From contig NZ_FLSP01000002.1 of assembly GCF_900091315.1 (NCBI RefSeq), positions 62,001 to 126,000 on the forward strand: a DNA stretch of 64,000 nt. The letters run 5' to 3'. The position numbers were made by a program, and so were the translations under genes. Each line of letters begins with the position of its first letter. The first letter of the stretch is position 1. Below, piece after piece: positions 1 to 7,748 of this stretch. Source of the stretch: Streptomyces sp. DI166 (lineage in GTDB: Bacteria; Actinomycetota; Actinomycetes; Streptomycetales; Streptomycetaceae). The notes beneath the pieces are model-generated. The model searched no databases, was not told the origin of the DNA, and worked only from the letters and a program-made list of their open reading frames with translations.

Positions 1-621
1 GAGTCCGTCGCGCACCGCCTCGTCGAGTCACCGCCGCCCGGCTCCTACGGCTTCCGCCCGCCCGCGAGCCGCACCGGCTGGCTCACCAACGGCTCGCGCT
101 CACCGGCCTCGCCGCCCCGCACCGACCGGGGGAGGACGGACTGGGAGCCACCCGTGGAGACCGCGGCCCGCAACCATTCGATCTTCATGGACGTCGAACT
201 GTGGTCCGACGACAAGAACGGGCAGAGGGTGTGGTCCTGTTCGTTCCTGGCCGCCGTATGGCAACTGGCCAGGCTGGGGCTGTTACGCCATCTCGGCGAG
301 CCCGTGCTGGTGCCGCGGGAACAGGACGTTGCGGCCCTCCCGCCCGACTGGGACCGGCTGCCGCCGCTGATCAAGGTCAGTGCCACGAAGGCGGCTTTCA
401 GCGCCTACCGCACCTGCACGCTCGTGCCGCATCACTTCCTGCCCGTCGAGAACGCGGTACGGCTCGTCCTCGATCAGGTGGACGTGGACACGGCGGCGCT
501 CGCACAGGTAGCCAAGCGGTCCGCCGACGAGGGGATGCCCGTCCCGCCGGAGGTGGCACAACGCGCCACCTATGTCTTCTACGAAGAGCCCGGCGACCCC
601 ATCGAGGACGGGAAGCACTGA
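1..621 (+). CDS. SCO2522-family protein, C-terminal part (5' end outside window)
   Basis: The reading frame is open from base 1 with no in-frame stop, so the gene starts upstream of the window and only about the last 206 residues are seen. The visible part has the segment SIFMDVELWSDD and, further on, FSAYRT, which I recall from the Actinobacteria-only SCO2522 family. No catalytic motif is visible and the function is unknown. It stops one base before the start of the next gene, so the two are almost certainly one operon. One leucine is encoded by TTA (283-285), the rare codon read by the bldA tRNA, so translation may depend on bldA. The family name rests on memory of the sequence and on the neighbouring SCO2521-like gene. 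Confidence 0.6.
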   Translation, partial: ESVAHRLVESPPPGSYGFRPPASRTGWLTNGSRSPASPPRTDRGRTDWEPPVETAARNHSIFMDVELWSDDKNGQRVWSCSFLAAVWQLARLGLLRHLGEPVLVPREQDVAALPPDWDRLPPLIKVSATKAAFSAYRTCTLVPHHFLPVENAVRLVLDQVDVDTAALAQVAKRSADEGMPVPPEVAQRATYVFYEEPGDPIEDGKH

Positions 622-622
622 T

Positions 623-1606
623 ATGGCCGCGCAAACCGGCGAATCGGCTTCCACCGTTCTCGTCTGCGGTGAGGTGCGCACCTGCCTACTGCCCACCACG
701 CAGGCGCTGGACCGCCGCGGGGCCGCCCAACTGCTGCGGCTGCGCGCGGACATGTACGTCCGGGTCTCCGAACGCCCCATCATGCATGTGCTGTCACCCG
801 AGACGCTGACCGGAGTCGACTGCCGACTGCCCGCCTCCGACGGCAGCCGGACCCGGGCCGTCGGAACGGTGATCGGCCGAGCGGCCCTGACCGAGGGGCG
901 GCTGCTCCAGACGACCTCCTACTTCGGCCTCCCGGCCGTCGGCCCGGACACCCGGCGCCCCTGGGGGCAGTACCTCGTACGCCCGGGCATCGTCGAACCG
1001 TTCGGCATGCTGCCCCGAAAGGCCACCGCGGCAGGTGTGCTGCAAGGCGCCCGGCGCGGTGAACTCGACACCGGGACGATCGCCGAGGGGCTGGCGGCCC
1101 AGCTGTGCCGCCATGAGCTGCTCGACCGCCGCGCGCCCTTCGCATCGGCACCGACGCGACTGCGGTGGGTGGCGCTGCGGACCGGAGGCGACAGGCCGGC
1201 CGCGCTGACGAACTTCACCCTGGCCGAGGACGGGCTGCGCACGGTGAAGCTGCGGCTGCCGCCGGACGTCCCGGCCTCCGCCGCCGCCGGACTCTGCGAG
1301 GATCTCGCCCTGCACGACTGGCTGCTGACGCATGTTCAGCGGATGCTGGACGACCACCCCTTCGACAGGGCGGACGACTCGCGCTCCCTGGCGGCGCTGC
1401 GTCCGGCCGTGACGCATCTGCTGCATCTGTGGATGCCGCGAGCGCACGTGGACGGAGCCCTCGCGCATCTGTGGGACACCCTGGAAGCGGCGCCGGGATT
1501 CACTCGCCAATGGCAGAACCTGGTCCAGCGCATACGCGATCAGCTCACGCTGCTGGATCTTGCCCAGTGTAGGCGCGCAGCGTCGTCAAAAGGATGCGAA
1601 GAGTGA
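623..1606 (+). CDS. SCO2521-family protein
   Basis: A 327-residue protein. I start it at the ATG at 623 because a GGGAAG ribosome-binding site lies about 7 bases upstream and the ATG follows the previous stop by one base. The longer reading frame from 572 would overlap the upstream gene. The N-terminus (VLVCGEVRTCLL) and mid-part (FGLPAVGPDTRRPWGQYLVRPG) match my recollection of the SCO2521 family, which travels with SCO2522 to SCO2525 relatives in Streptomyces. No enzyme motif, signal peptide or membrane segment is visible. The function of the family is not known to me; the assignment is by recalled similarity plus conserved context. Confidence 0.6.
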   Translation: MAAQTGESASTVLVCGEVRTCLLPTTQALDRRGAAQLLRLRADMYVRVSERPIMHVLSPETLTGVDCRLPASDGSRTRAVGTVIGRAALTEGRLLQTTSYFGLPAVGPDTRRPWGQYLVRPGIVEPFGMLPRKATAAGVLQGARRGELDTGTIAEGLAAQLCRHELLDRRAPFASAPTRLRWVALRTGGDRPAALTNFTLAEDGLRTVKLRLPPDVPASAAAGLCEDLALHDWLLTHVQRMLDDHPFDRADDSRSLAALRPAVTHLLHLWMPRAHVDGALAHLWDTLEAAPGFTRQWQNLVQRIRDQLTLLDLAQCRRAASSKGCEE

Positions 1607-1672
1607 AACAGGGGAGGTCGGGGGAACGAACGGGACGGAAGATGCGTGGGCAGCGGGGAAGGAAGCACTGCC

Positions 1673-1876
1673 GTGAAGCCAGCCGTCGGTTCGTACGTCG
1701 TGGACACCCGGTCCGGGAGGATCGGCATCGTCATGGGGCACGAGGGGCCGTACGTGCAGCTCAGACCGTACGGGGGCGGGCTGGAATGGGACGCGGCGCC
1801 GGAAGTGGTGCGGTATGCCACGCCCGCCGAGCGGCGGCGGGCGGTGGGTGCGCGCACCTGCGGTGAGGTGCCTTGA
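1673..1876 (+). CDS. Small conserved hypothetical protein (67 aa)
   Basis: A short basic/hydrophobic protein beginning MKPAVGSYVVDTRSGRIG. The GTG at 1673 is chosen because a strong purine-rich site (GGGGAAGGAAG, 1655-1665) sits seven bases upstream. An ATG at 1646 in the same frame has no such site. The alternation of short beta-like stretches with Gly (GSYVVDTRSGRIGIVMGHEGPYVQLRP) suggests a small SH3-like barrel, but that is only an impression from the pattern. It lies between the SCO2521-like gene and the DUF1266 gene on the same strand. I cannot assign a function. Confidence 0.6.
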   Translation: MKPAVGSYVVDTRSGRIGIVMGHEGPYVQLRPYGGGLEWDAAPEVVRYATPAERRRAVGARTCGEVP

Positions 1877-1900
1877 CGCCGGGCGTTAGGGTGCGGCGGC

Positions 1901-2533
1901 ATGGGGTTGTGGAGTTGGAGGAAGCGGGGGGCCAGGGCGGCCCGCCGCTATCCCGTGCCGCTGACCGCGCACCAGCTGTGGATGGTGTCCCTGAGCGCGC
2001 CCGTGAGCCGGGACAAGCGCGCCTCGCGGACCACCCTGTACCCGTTCACCAGGATCGACGACGACTCCGCCCGGCAGTGGCTCGCCGAGCAGTGGGGGAT
2101 CACCTCGCGCGCCGCCCTGGTCGAGCGGCTCGACGAGCTGTCCCGCGCCGGGTACCGCACCCGCGCGTACCGGCTCACCGGGGTCTCGCCGCTCGCCTGG
2201 GACGCGGCCCTGTACGTCGACATCTCACGCCGCGGCTTCGCCTGCGGGCTGCTGGACGAGGCCGACGCCTGGACCGCGCTGAAGAACATCGTGCCGTCGG
2301 TGGTGCGGACGTACGCCTCCTGGCACGAGTACGCCGACCACTACCTCCTCGGCCGCGAGGTCTGGCAGGACGCCCTGCGCGGCACCCCCGACGCCGACTT
2401 CCCGGCACCGCGGGCCACCGCCGACGCCCACCTGCGGTCGCTGCTGGACCCGGCGAACCGGGACAGCCCCTGGAACCGGGCCCCCTGGACCGCCATCAGC
2501 GCCCCCGACCGCCCCCTCGGTAGGCGAGAATGA
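1901..2533 (+). CDS. DUF1266 domain protein
   Basis: A 210-residue protein starting at ATG 1901. After a basic N-terminus (WSWRKRGARAARR) it has the DUF1266 layout: a hydrophobic 'LTAHQLWMVSLSAP' block near residue 22, then 'WDAALYVDISRRGFACGLLDEADAWTALKNI' features around residues 105-135 in which the Trp-Asp, the Arg-Gly and the final W-E-Y/H-D cluster (SWHEYADHYLLGRE) are the family hallmarks. DUF1266 proteins occur in enterobacteria (YbeU/YbeR) and actinobacteria. Their role is unknown. It lies 42 bp upstream of recO on the same strand and may share its transcript. Confidence 0.75.
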   Translation: MGLWSWRKRGARAARRYPVPLTAHQLWMVSLSAPVSRDKRASRTTLYPFTRIDDDSARQWLAEQWGITSRAALVERLDELSRAGYRTRAYRLTGVSPLAWDAALYVDISRRGFACGLLDEADAWTALKNIVPSVVRTYASWHEYADHYLLGREVWQDALRGTPDADFPAPRATADAHLRSLLDPANRDSPWNRAPWTAISAPDRPLGRRE

Positions 2534-2575
2534 CTCCATGAGCCACCTCCAGCCGCGGCCCCCCGGGGGCGCGCG

Positions 2576-3322
2576 ATGAGCCTGTTCCGGGACGACGGCA
2601 TCGTGCTGCGCACCCAGAAGCTGGGCGAGGCCGACCGGATCATCACCCTGCTCACCCGAGGGCACGGGCGGGTGCGGGCGGTGGCTCGCGGGGTGCGCCG
2701 CACCAAGTCGAAGTTCGGGGCCCGGCTGGAGCCGTTCTCCCACGTGGACGTGCAGTTCTTCGCCCGCGGCAGCGAGCTGATCGGGCGCGGGCTGCCGCTG
2801 TGCACCCAGAGCGAGACCATCGCGCCCTACGGCGGCGGCATCGTCACCGACTACGCCCGCTACACCGCCGGCACCGCCATGCTGGAGACCGCCGAGCGGT
2901 TCACCGACCACGAGGGTGAGCCGGCTGTCCAGCAGTACCTGCTGCTGGTGGGCGCCCTGCGCACCCTCGCCCGCGGGGAGCACGCCCCGCACCTGGTCCT
3001 CGACGCCTTCCTGCTGCGCTCCCTCGCCGTCAACGGCTACGCGCCCAGCTTCGGCGACTGCGCGAAGTGCGGGATGCCCGGACCGAACCGCTTCTTCTCG
3101 GTCGCCTCCGGGGGCTCGGTATGCGCCGACTGCCGGGTGCCCGGTAGCGTCGTACCCTCGCCGCGGACCCTGGAACTGCTCGGTGCGCTGCTTACGGGAG
3201 ACTGGGAGACCGCGGACGCCTGCGAGCCGCGGTACGTCCGGGAGGGCAGCGGACTGGTCTCCGCCTACCTGCACTGGCATCTGGAACGCGGGCTGCGTTC
3301 GCTTCGGTACGTGGAAAAGTAA
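2576..3322 (+). CDS. recO: DNA repair protein RecO
   Basis: A 248-residue RecO, the mediator that with RecF and RecR loads RecA on SSB-coated single strands and anneals complementary strands. The N-terminal OB-fold is recognisable ([21 protein letters not shown], then [16 protein letters not shown]). Residues about 161-185 carry two Cys pairs, CAKCG and CADC, the zinc-binding knuckle typical of RecO. Length is normal for the family. The ATG at 2576 gives the conserved N-terminus, although no strong ribosome-binding site precedes it. uppS starts 25 bp after the stop, the common actinobacterial recO-uppS arrangement. Confidence 0.95.
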   Translation: MSLFRDDGIVLRTQKLGEADRIITLLTRGHGRVRAVARGVRRTKSKFGARLEPFSHVDVQFFARGSELIGRGLPLCTQSETIAPYGGGIVTDYARYTAGTAMLETAERFTDHEGEPAVQQYLLLVGALRTLARGEHAPHLVLDAFLLRSLAVNGYAPSFGDCAKCGMPGPNRFFSVASGGSVCADCRVPGSVVPSPRTLELLGALLTGDWETADACEPRYVREGSGLVSAYLHWHLERGLRSLRYVEK

Positions 3323-3347
3323 GGGAAGCAAGGGAGTCGAGGGGCAC

Positions 3348-4181
3348 ATGGTCGTACGCGGGATCCTGGGGCGGCAGCGTCGGGAGTACAGGGCGCCGGA
3401 GCCGCACCCGTCCGGGGCCCGCCCCCCGAAGCTTCCCGGGGAGCTGATCCCCCGCCATGTGGCGATCGTCATGGACGGGAACGGGCGGTGGGCCAAGGAG
3501 CGCGGGCTGCCGCGCACCGAGGGGCACAAGGTCGGCGCCGAGCGGGTGCTGGACGTGCTGCAGGGCGGCATCGAGATGGGCGTGGGCGCGATCTCGCTGT
3601 ACGCCTTCTCCACCGAGAACTGGAAGCGGTCGCCGGACGAGGTGCGCTTCCTGATGAACTTCAACCGCGACTTCATCCGCAAGACCCGGGACCAGCTGGA
3701 CGAGCTGGGGATCCGGGTGCGGTGGGTCGGGCGGATGCCGAAGCTGTGGAAGTCCGTGGCGAAGGAGCTCCAGGTTGCGCAGGAGCAGACCAAGGACAAT
3801 GACCGGCTGACGCTGTACTTCTGCATGAACTACGGCGGGCGGGCCGAGATCGCGGACGCGGCGCAGGCGTTGGCGGAGGATGTGCGGGCGGGGCGGCTGG
3901 ATCCGGCCAAGGTGAACGAGAAGACGTTCGCGAAGTACATGTACTACCCGGACATGCCGGACGTCGACCTTTTCCTCCGGCCCAGTGGTGAGCAGCGCAC
4001 GTCCAACTATCTTCTCTGGCAGAGCGCTTACGCGGAGATGGTCTTCCAGGACGTTCTCTGGCCGGACTTCGACCGGCGTGACCTGTGGCGGGCGTGCGTC
4101 GAATTCGCGTCCCGGGACCGCCGCTTCGGGGGCGCGATCCCGAACGAGGAGCTTCTGGCCATGGAGGGCCGGCAGGAGTAG
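3348..4181 (+). CDS. uppS: Isoprenyl (di-trans,poly-cis-decaprenyl) diphosphate synthase, UppS type
   Basis: A cis-prenyltransferase of 277 residues that condenses isopentenyl diphosphate units to make the polyprenyl diphosphate carrier for cell wall synthesis. The family signature is clear: [13 protein letters not shown] near residue 35 with the catalytic Asp and P-loop-like Gly-Asn-Gly-Arg, the 'YAFSTENW' block, 'NYGGRAEI', and the C-terminal '[18 protein letters not shown]' substrate-binding block. The start is the ATG at 3348, preceded by purine-rich sequence (AGTCGAGGGGC). The frame stays open upstream through recO, but that is a shadow. The convergent zur gene lies beyond a large palindromic region. 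Confidence 0.95.
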   Translation: MVVRGILGRQRREYRAPEPHPSGARPPKLPGELIPRHVAIVMDGNGRWAKERGLPRTEGHKVGAERVLDVLQGGIEMGVGAISLYAFSTENWKRSPDEVRFLMNFNRDFIRKTRDQLDELGIRVRWVGRMPKLWKSVAKELQVAQEQTKDNDRLTLYFCMNYGGRAEIADAAQALAEDVRAGRLDPAKVNEKTFAKYMYYPDMPDVDLFLRPSGEQRTSNYLLWQSAYAEMVFQDVLWPDFDRRDLWRACVEFASRDRRFGGAIPNEELLAMEGRQE

Positions 4182-4196
4182 CCGGGGGGCTTGTTC

Positions 4197-4379
4197 GCCC
4201 CCGCCGCCCCTGCCCATTCCCGTCCCCCAGGGGGCTCTGCCCCCTGGACCCCCGCTCCTCAAACGCCGGAGGGGCTGATCTCAGCCCGTCCGGCGTTTGA
4301 GGACGAGGCCCGTTCAGGGCCCGATACGGGGGTCTGGGGGCGGAGCCCCCAGGTACGGGACGGGTAGGGGCGGCGGGGG
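4197..4379. terminator. Large imperfect palindrome between convergent uppS and zur (bidirectional terminator-like)
   Basis: The intergenic region is one long inverted repeat. Its core is a 22-base stem, 4257-4278 pairing with 4281-4302, with a single mismatch and a 2-base centre (core CAAACGCCGGAG / CCGGCGTTTG). Outside it, a second pair of arms (about 4197-4250 and 4330-4379) also matches in inverted order with small indels, each arm itself containing a G5...C5 hairpin followed by GGACCCCC or its complement. G-clusters of this type are a recurrent Streptomyces intergenic repeat. Sitting between two converging genes, it probably ends transcription from both sides. Confidence 0.75.
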
Positions 4380-4393
4380 AGAAAAAACCGTCC

Positions 4394-4810
4394 TCAGTCC
4401 GCGGCCGCCGCGCAGTCCGCGCAGGTGCCGAAGATCTCTACCGTGTGGGCCACGTTCACGTAGCCGTGTTCCGCGGCGATCGCGTCGGCCCATTTCTCGA
4501 CCGCCGGCCCCTCCACCTCGACCGCCTTGCCGCAGACCCGGCAGACCAGATGGTGGTGGTGTTCGCCCGTCGAGCAGCGCCGGTACACCGACTCGCCGTC
4601 GGACGTGCGCAGGACGTCGACCTCGCCCGCCTCCGCCAGGGACTGGAGCGTGCGGTAGACCGTGGTCAGCCCGACCGAGTCGCCCTTGTGCTTGAGCATG
4701 TCGTGCAGTTCCTGCGCGCTGCGGAACTCGTCGACCTCGTCCAGGGCCGCCGCCACGGCGGCCCGCTGCCGGGTGGAGCGGCCCTTCACGGGCGGTCCAG
4801 CGGTCGTCAC
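4394..4810 (-). CDS. zur: Fur-family zinc uptake regulator Zur
   Basis: A 138-residue Fur-superfamily repressor. The GTG at 4810 is used because GAGGAGG lies at proper distance upstream; the longer frame has no site. The N-terminal winged helix (STRQRAAVAAALDE, then SVGLTTVYRTLQSL) is followed by the dimerisation domain. Structural-zinc cysteines are C90-x2-C93 and C130-x2-C133, and the run of four His before C90 supplies regulatory zinc ligands. Its position as the last gene of the znuACB operon, 61 bp after znuB, indicates the zinc branch of the family (Zur) rather than an iron sensor. With Zn bound it should repress znuACB through the box over the znuA start. Confidence 0.9.
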   Translation of the reverse strand: MTTAGPPVKGRSTRQRAAVAAALDEVDEFRSAQELHDMLKHKGDSVGLTTVYRTLQSLAEAGEVDVLRTSDGESVYRRCSTGEHHHHLVCRVCGKAVEVEGPAVEKWADAIAAEHGYVNVAHTVEIFGTCADCAAAAD

Positions 4811-4871
4811 GGGGTGCCTCCTCAGGGTCTGCCTGCCCCGGCCATTGTGCCAGCCCGGGCTGGGGCGGAGG

Positions 4872-5774
4872 TCAGACGCCGACCTTTCCACCGCTGCCCC
4901 GGCTCGGCGGGATCACGCACTCCGCGGGGTCCCCGTCCCCCTGCGCCGCCGCGACGGCCCGCGCCCGCCGCCGGGCGAGCGGGGTGGCGAGGGCGGTGAG
5001 CAGAATGAACGCCCCGATGGTCAGCAGCACGATCGTCGCGCCGGGCGGCACGTCCTGGTAGTACGAGGTCACCGTGCCGCTGATGGTCACGGTGACGCCG
5101 ATGGCGACCGCGATGGCGAACGTCGCCGCGAAGCTGCGGCTGAGCTGCTGGGCGGCGGCCACCGGGACCACCATCAGCGCGGAGACCAGCAGCAGGCCGA
5201 CCACGCGCATCGCGACCGTCACGGTCACGGCCGCGGTCACGGCGGTCAGCAGGTTCAGCGCCCGCACCGGCAGGCCCGTCACCCGCGCGAACTCCTCGTC
5301 CTGGCTCACCGCGAAGAGCTGACGGCGCAGACCGACGGTGACCAGCACCACGAAGGCCGCCAACAGGCAGATCGCGGTGACGTCCGACTTGCTCACCGTG
5401 GACAGGGAGCCGAAGAGGTACGTCGTCAGGTTCGCGTTGGAGCCCGTCGGCGCGAGGTTGATGAGCATGACGCCGCCCGCCATACCGCCGTAGAAGAGCA
5501 TGGCGAGGGCGATGTCGCCGCGGGTGCGGCCGTACCAGCGGATCAGCTCCATGAGGATCGCGCCGAGGACGGAGACCAGGGTCGCCATCCACACCGGGGA
5601 CCAGGAGAGCAGGAAGCCGAGGCCGACGCCGGTCATGGCGACATGGCCGATGCCGTCGCCCATCAGGGCCTGACGGCGCTGGACCAGGTAGATACCGACC
5701 GCGGGGGCCGTGACGCCGACCAGGACGGCGGCGAGCAGGGCCCGCTGCATGAAGGCGTAGTCGAGGATTTCCAT
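4872..5774 (-). CDS. znuB: Zinc ABC transporter permease ZnuB
   Basis: A 300-residue membrane protein of the ABC-3 metal permease family. It begins MEILDYAFMQRALLAAVLVG and has roughly eight hydrophobic segments, the conserved RRQALMGDGIGHVAMTG block near residue 33 and MRVVGLLLVSALMVVPVA near residue 190, both typical of ZnuB/TroC-type permeases. The C-terminal 40 residues after the last membrane segment are basic and cytoplasmic. Its ATG shares one base with the stop of znuC, so the two are translationally coupled. It forms the membrane channel for zinc delivered by ZnuA and driven by ZnuC. Confidence 0.93.
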   Translation of the reverse strand: MEILDYAFMQRALLAAVLVGVTAPAVGIYLVQRRQALMGDGIGHVAMTGVGLGFLLSWSPVWMATLVSVLGAILMELIRWYGRTRGDIALAMLFYGGMAGGVMLINLAPTGSNANLTTYLFGSLSTVSKSDVTAICLLAAFVVLVTVGLRRQLFAVSQDEEFARVTGLPVRALNLLTAVTAAVTVTVAMRVVGLLLVSALMVVPVAAAQQLSRSFAATFAIAVAIGVTVTISGTVTSYYQDVPPGATIVLLTIGAFILLTALATPLARRRARAVAAAQGDGDPAECVIPPSRGSGGKVGV

Positions 5775-6541
5775 CAGCTCAGCAGTCCGGTACGGATCGG
5801 TTCGGCGCCCGCGGGGGCGTGCGGGTGGACGTGGTCGTGGCCGGGCAGCGCGTGCTGGCCGACGGCCCGCGGGGGCGGTCCGTCGTGGACGACGCAGCCG
5901 TCGCGCAGGACCACCGCGCGGTCGATCAGCGGCTCCAGCGGGCCCAGTTCGTGCAGGACGAGCAGGACCGTCGTACCGGCCTCGACCTGGCCGCGCAGGG
6001 TCCGGGCCAGCACCTCCTGGCTGGCCAGGTCGACGCCCGCCATCGGCTCGTCCATGATCAGCAGTTCCGGTTCGGCGGCGAGCGCGCGGGCGATCAGCAC
6101 CCGCTGGTGCTGGCCGCCGGAGAGCGCGTCGACGTTGTCCTTGGCGCGGTCCGCCATGCCGACCAGCTCCAGGGCCCGGCGCACCGCCTCACGGTCGGCC
6201 TTGCGCAGCACGCCGAAGCGGGCGCGGGAGAGGCGGCCGGAGGAGACCACCTCGGTCACCGTGGCGGGGACGCCGCCGGCGGCGGTGGTGCGCTGGGGGA
6301 CGTAGCCCACCCGGTGCCAGTCGCGGAAGCGGCGGCGCGGGGTGCCGAACAGTTCGATCTCCCCGGCGCCGGTCTGCACCTGGCCGATGACGCTGCGCAC
6401 GGCGGTCGACTTGCCCGAGCCGTTGGCGCCGAGCAGGGCGACGACCTCACCGCGGGACACGGTGAGGTCGATGCCGCGCAGCACGGGCCGCGAGCCGAGG
6501 TCGGCGCGGACTCCGCGCAGGGAGATGACGGGCTCGCTCAT
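5774..6541 (-). CDS. znuC: Zinc ABC transporter ATP-binding protein ZnuC
   Basis: A 255-residue ABC ATPase. Walker A is GANGSGKST near residue 37, the signature is LSGGQHQR near residue 140, Walker B is LLIMDEP and the switch His is in LLVLHELG. The start at 6541 is supported by AAGGAG six bases upstream. A second ATG at 6565 overlaps the znuA stop in an ATGA arrangement and could add eight residues. The C-terminus holds a His-rich tail (HALPGHDHVHPH), frequent in zinc ABC systems and possibly a metal buffer. It energises ZnuB in the same operon. Confidence 0.93.
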   Translation of the reverse strand: MSEPVISLRGVRADLGSRPVLRGIDLTVSRGEVVALLGANGSGKSTAVRSVIGQVQTGAGEIELFGTPRRRFRDWHRVGYVPQRTTAAGGVPATVTEVVSSGRLSRARFGVLRKADREAVRRALELVGMADRAKDNVDALSGGQHQRVLIARALAAEPELLIMDEPMAGVDLASQEVLARTLRGQVEAGTTVLLVLHELGPLEPLIDRAVVLRDGCVVHDGPPPRAVGQHALPGHDHVHPHAPAGAEPIRTGLLS

Positions 6542-6561
6542 GTGCTGCTCCTTCGAGCTGG

Positions 6562-7539
6562 TCATTTCGCTCCCAGGGCGGTCCGCAGCGCCTTGAGGTT
6601 GGACTCCATGACCTGGATGTAGTCGTCGCCCGCGGACTTGTCGGTGATGCCTTCGAGCGGGTCCAGGACGGCCGTCGCGAGACCGGCGTCGGAGGCGAGG
6701 GTCTTGGCGGTCCGGTCGCTGACCAGGGTTTCGTAGAAGACGGTGGTGACACCGTCCTCCTTCGCCATCTCGGAGAGCTCCTTCACGCGGGCGGCGCTGG
6801 GCTCCGACTCCGGGTCGAGGCCGCTGATGGCCTCCTCGGTCAGGCCGTAGCGCTCGGCGAGGTAGCCGAAGGCGGCGTGGGTGGTGATGAAGACCTTGGT
6901 GTCGGTGTCGCGCAGTCCGTCCTCGAACCGCGCGTCCAGGTCGTTGAGCCGGCCGACCAGGGCCTCGGTGTTCTTGCGGTAGTCGGCCGCGTGGTCCGGG
7001 TCGGCCTTCTCGAAGGCCTTGCCCACACCCTCGGCGACCTCGGCGTACTTCACGGGGTCGAGCCAGATGTGCGGGTCCTGCCCGTCCTCGTGGTCGTGGT
7101 CGTGGCCGTGCTCTTCCTCGTGCTCCTCCTCGTGTTCCTCCGCGTGGCCGCCGACCTCGGTGCCGTGCTTCTCCAGGGAGGTCAGCTCGGCCGCGTCGAT
7201 CTTCGTGCCGACCTCGGACTGGGCGATCGCCTCGTCGACGGAGGGCTGGAGCCCCTTGAGGTAGAGGGCCGCGTCGGACTCCTCCAGCTGCGCGGTCTGC
7301 TTGACGCTGATCTCCAGGTCGTGCGGCTCCTGGCCGGGCTGGGTGAGGGTGGTGACGTTCACATGCTCCCCGCCGATCTCCTCGGCGAGGTAGGCCATCG
7401 GGTAGAACGACGCGACGACGTCGAACTTCTCCGTGTTGCCGACGGCAACGCTGTCGGAGCAAGCGGAGAGAGTGCCGAGCCCGAGGGCCGTGACGGCCGC
7501 CACGGCGAGCCCGGATATGTGCTGTCGTCGTACGTTCAT
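6562..7539 (-). CDS. znuA: Zinc-binding lipoprotein ZnuA (metal ABC transporter solute-binding protein)
   Basis: A cluster A-I metal-binding protein of about 325 residues. The signal sequence ends in the lipobox LSAC, with the lipidated Cys near residue 27. It captures extracellular Zn2+ through His ligands, for example in 'PHDLEIS' and 'DPHIWLDP', and carries an acidic His-rich loop (EEHGHDHDHEDG, about residues 130-145) characteristic of zinc-specific members. The start is uncertain: in-frame ATGs occur at 7554, 7548 and 7539. I chose 7539 because it gives a normal signal peptide, although a Zur box lies right across the region and no clear ribosome-binding site is visible. First gene of znuACB-zur. 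Confidence 0.92.
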   Translation of the reverse strand: MNVRRQHISGLAVAAVTALGLGTLSACSDSVAVGNTEKFDVVASFYPMAYLAEEIGGEHVNVTTLTQPGQEPHDLEISVKQTAQLEESDAALYLKGLQPSVDEAIAQSEVGTKIDAAELTSLEKHGTEVGGHAEEHEEEHEEEHGHDHDHEDGQDPHIWLDPVKYAEVAEGVGKAFEKADPDHAADYRKNTEALVGRLNDLDARFEDGLRDTDTKVFITTHAAFGYLAERYGLTEEAISGLDPESEPSAARVKELSEMAKEDGVTTVFYETLVSDRTAKTLASDAGLATAVLDPLEGITDKSAGDDYIQVMESNLKALRTALGAK

Positions 7540-7553
7540 GACAGTCATTTTCA
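7539..7553 (-). promoter_or_regulatory. Zur box at the znuA start
   Basis: Read on the minus strand the sequence is TGAAAATGACTGTCA, close to the actinobacterial Zur consensus (TGAAAATGATTTTCA, recalled). It overlaps the candidate znuA start codons. With zur itself as the last gene of this operon, repression of znuA-znuC-znuB-zur by zinc-loaded Zur would be autoregulatory. The site is read from the sequence; binding is inferred. Confidence 0.8.
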
Positions 7554-7748
7554 ATGATTCTGGAAACCGTTGTCAACAAGCCCTCGATGGTGATGCCGAC
7601 AAGCCCCCGGTGGCGAACCGATTTGATACGGGGGCGGCCCCCGCCGGTAACCTGAGGCATTCGCCCGCCCGTCTCCCGACCACCACCCCTCATCGAGGCG
7701 CTTCGCGCCGCACCTTTCAAAATGTCCATCCGTCATGAAGAGAGCACC

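Noticed and set aside
2916..4181. A RecO-UppS fusion protein
   Set aside because: The uppS frame merely stays open through recO in another frame; uppS has its own ATG and site at 3348.
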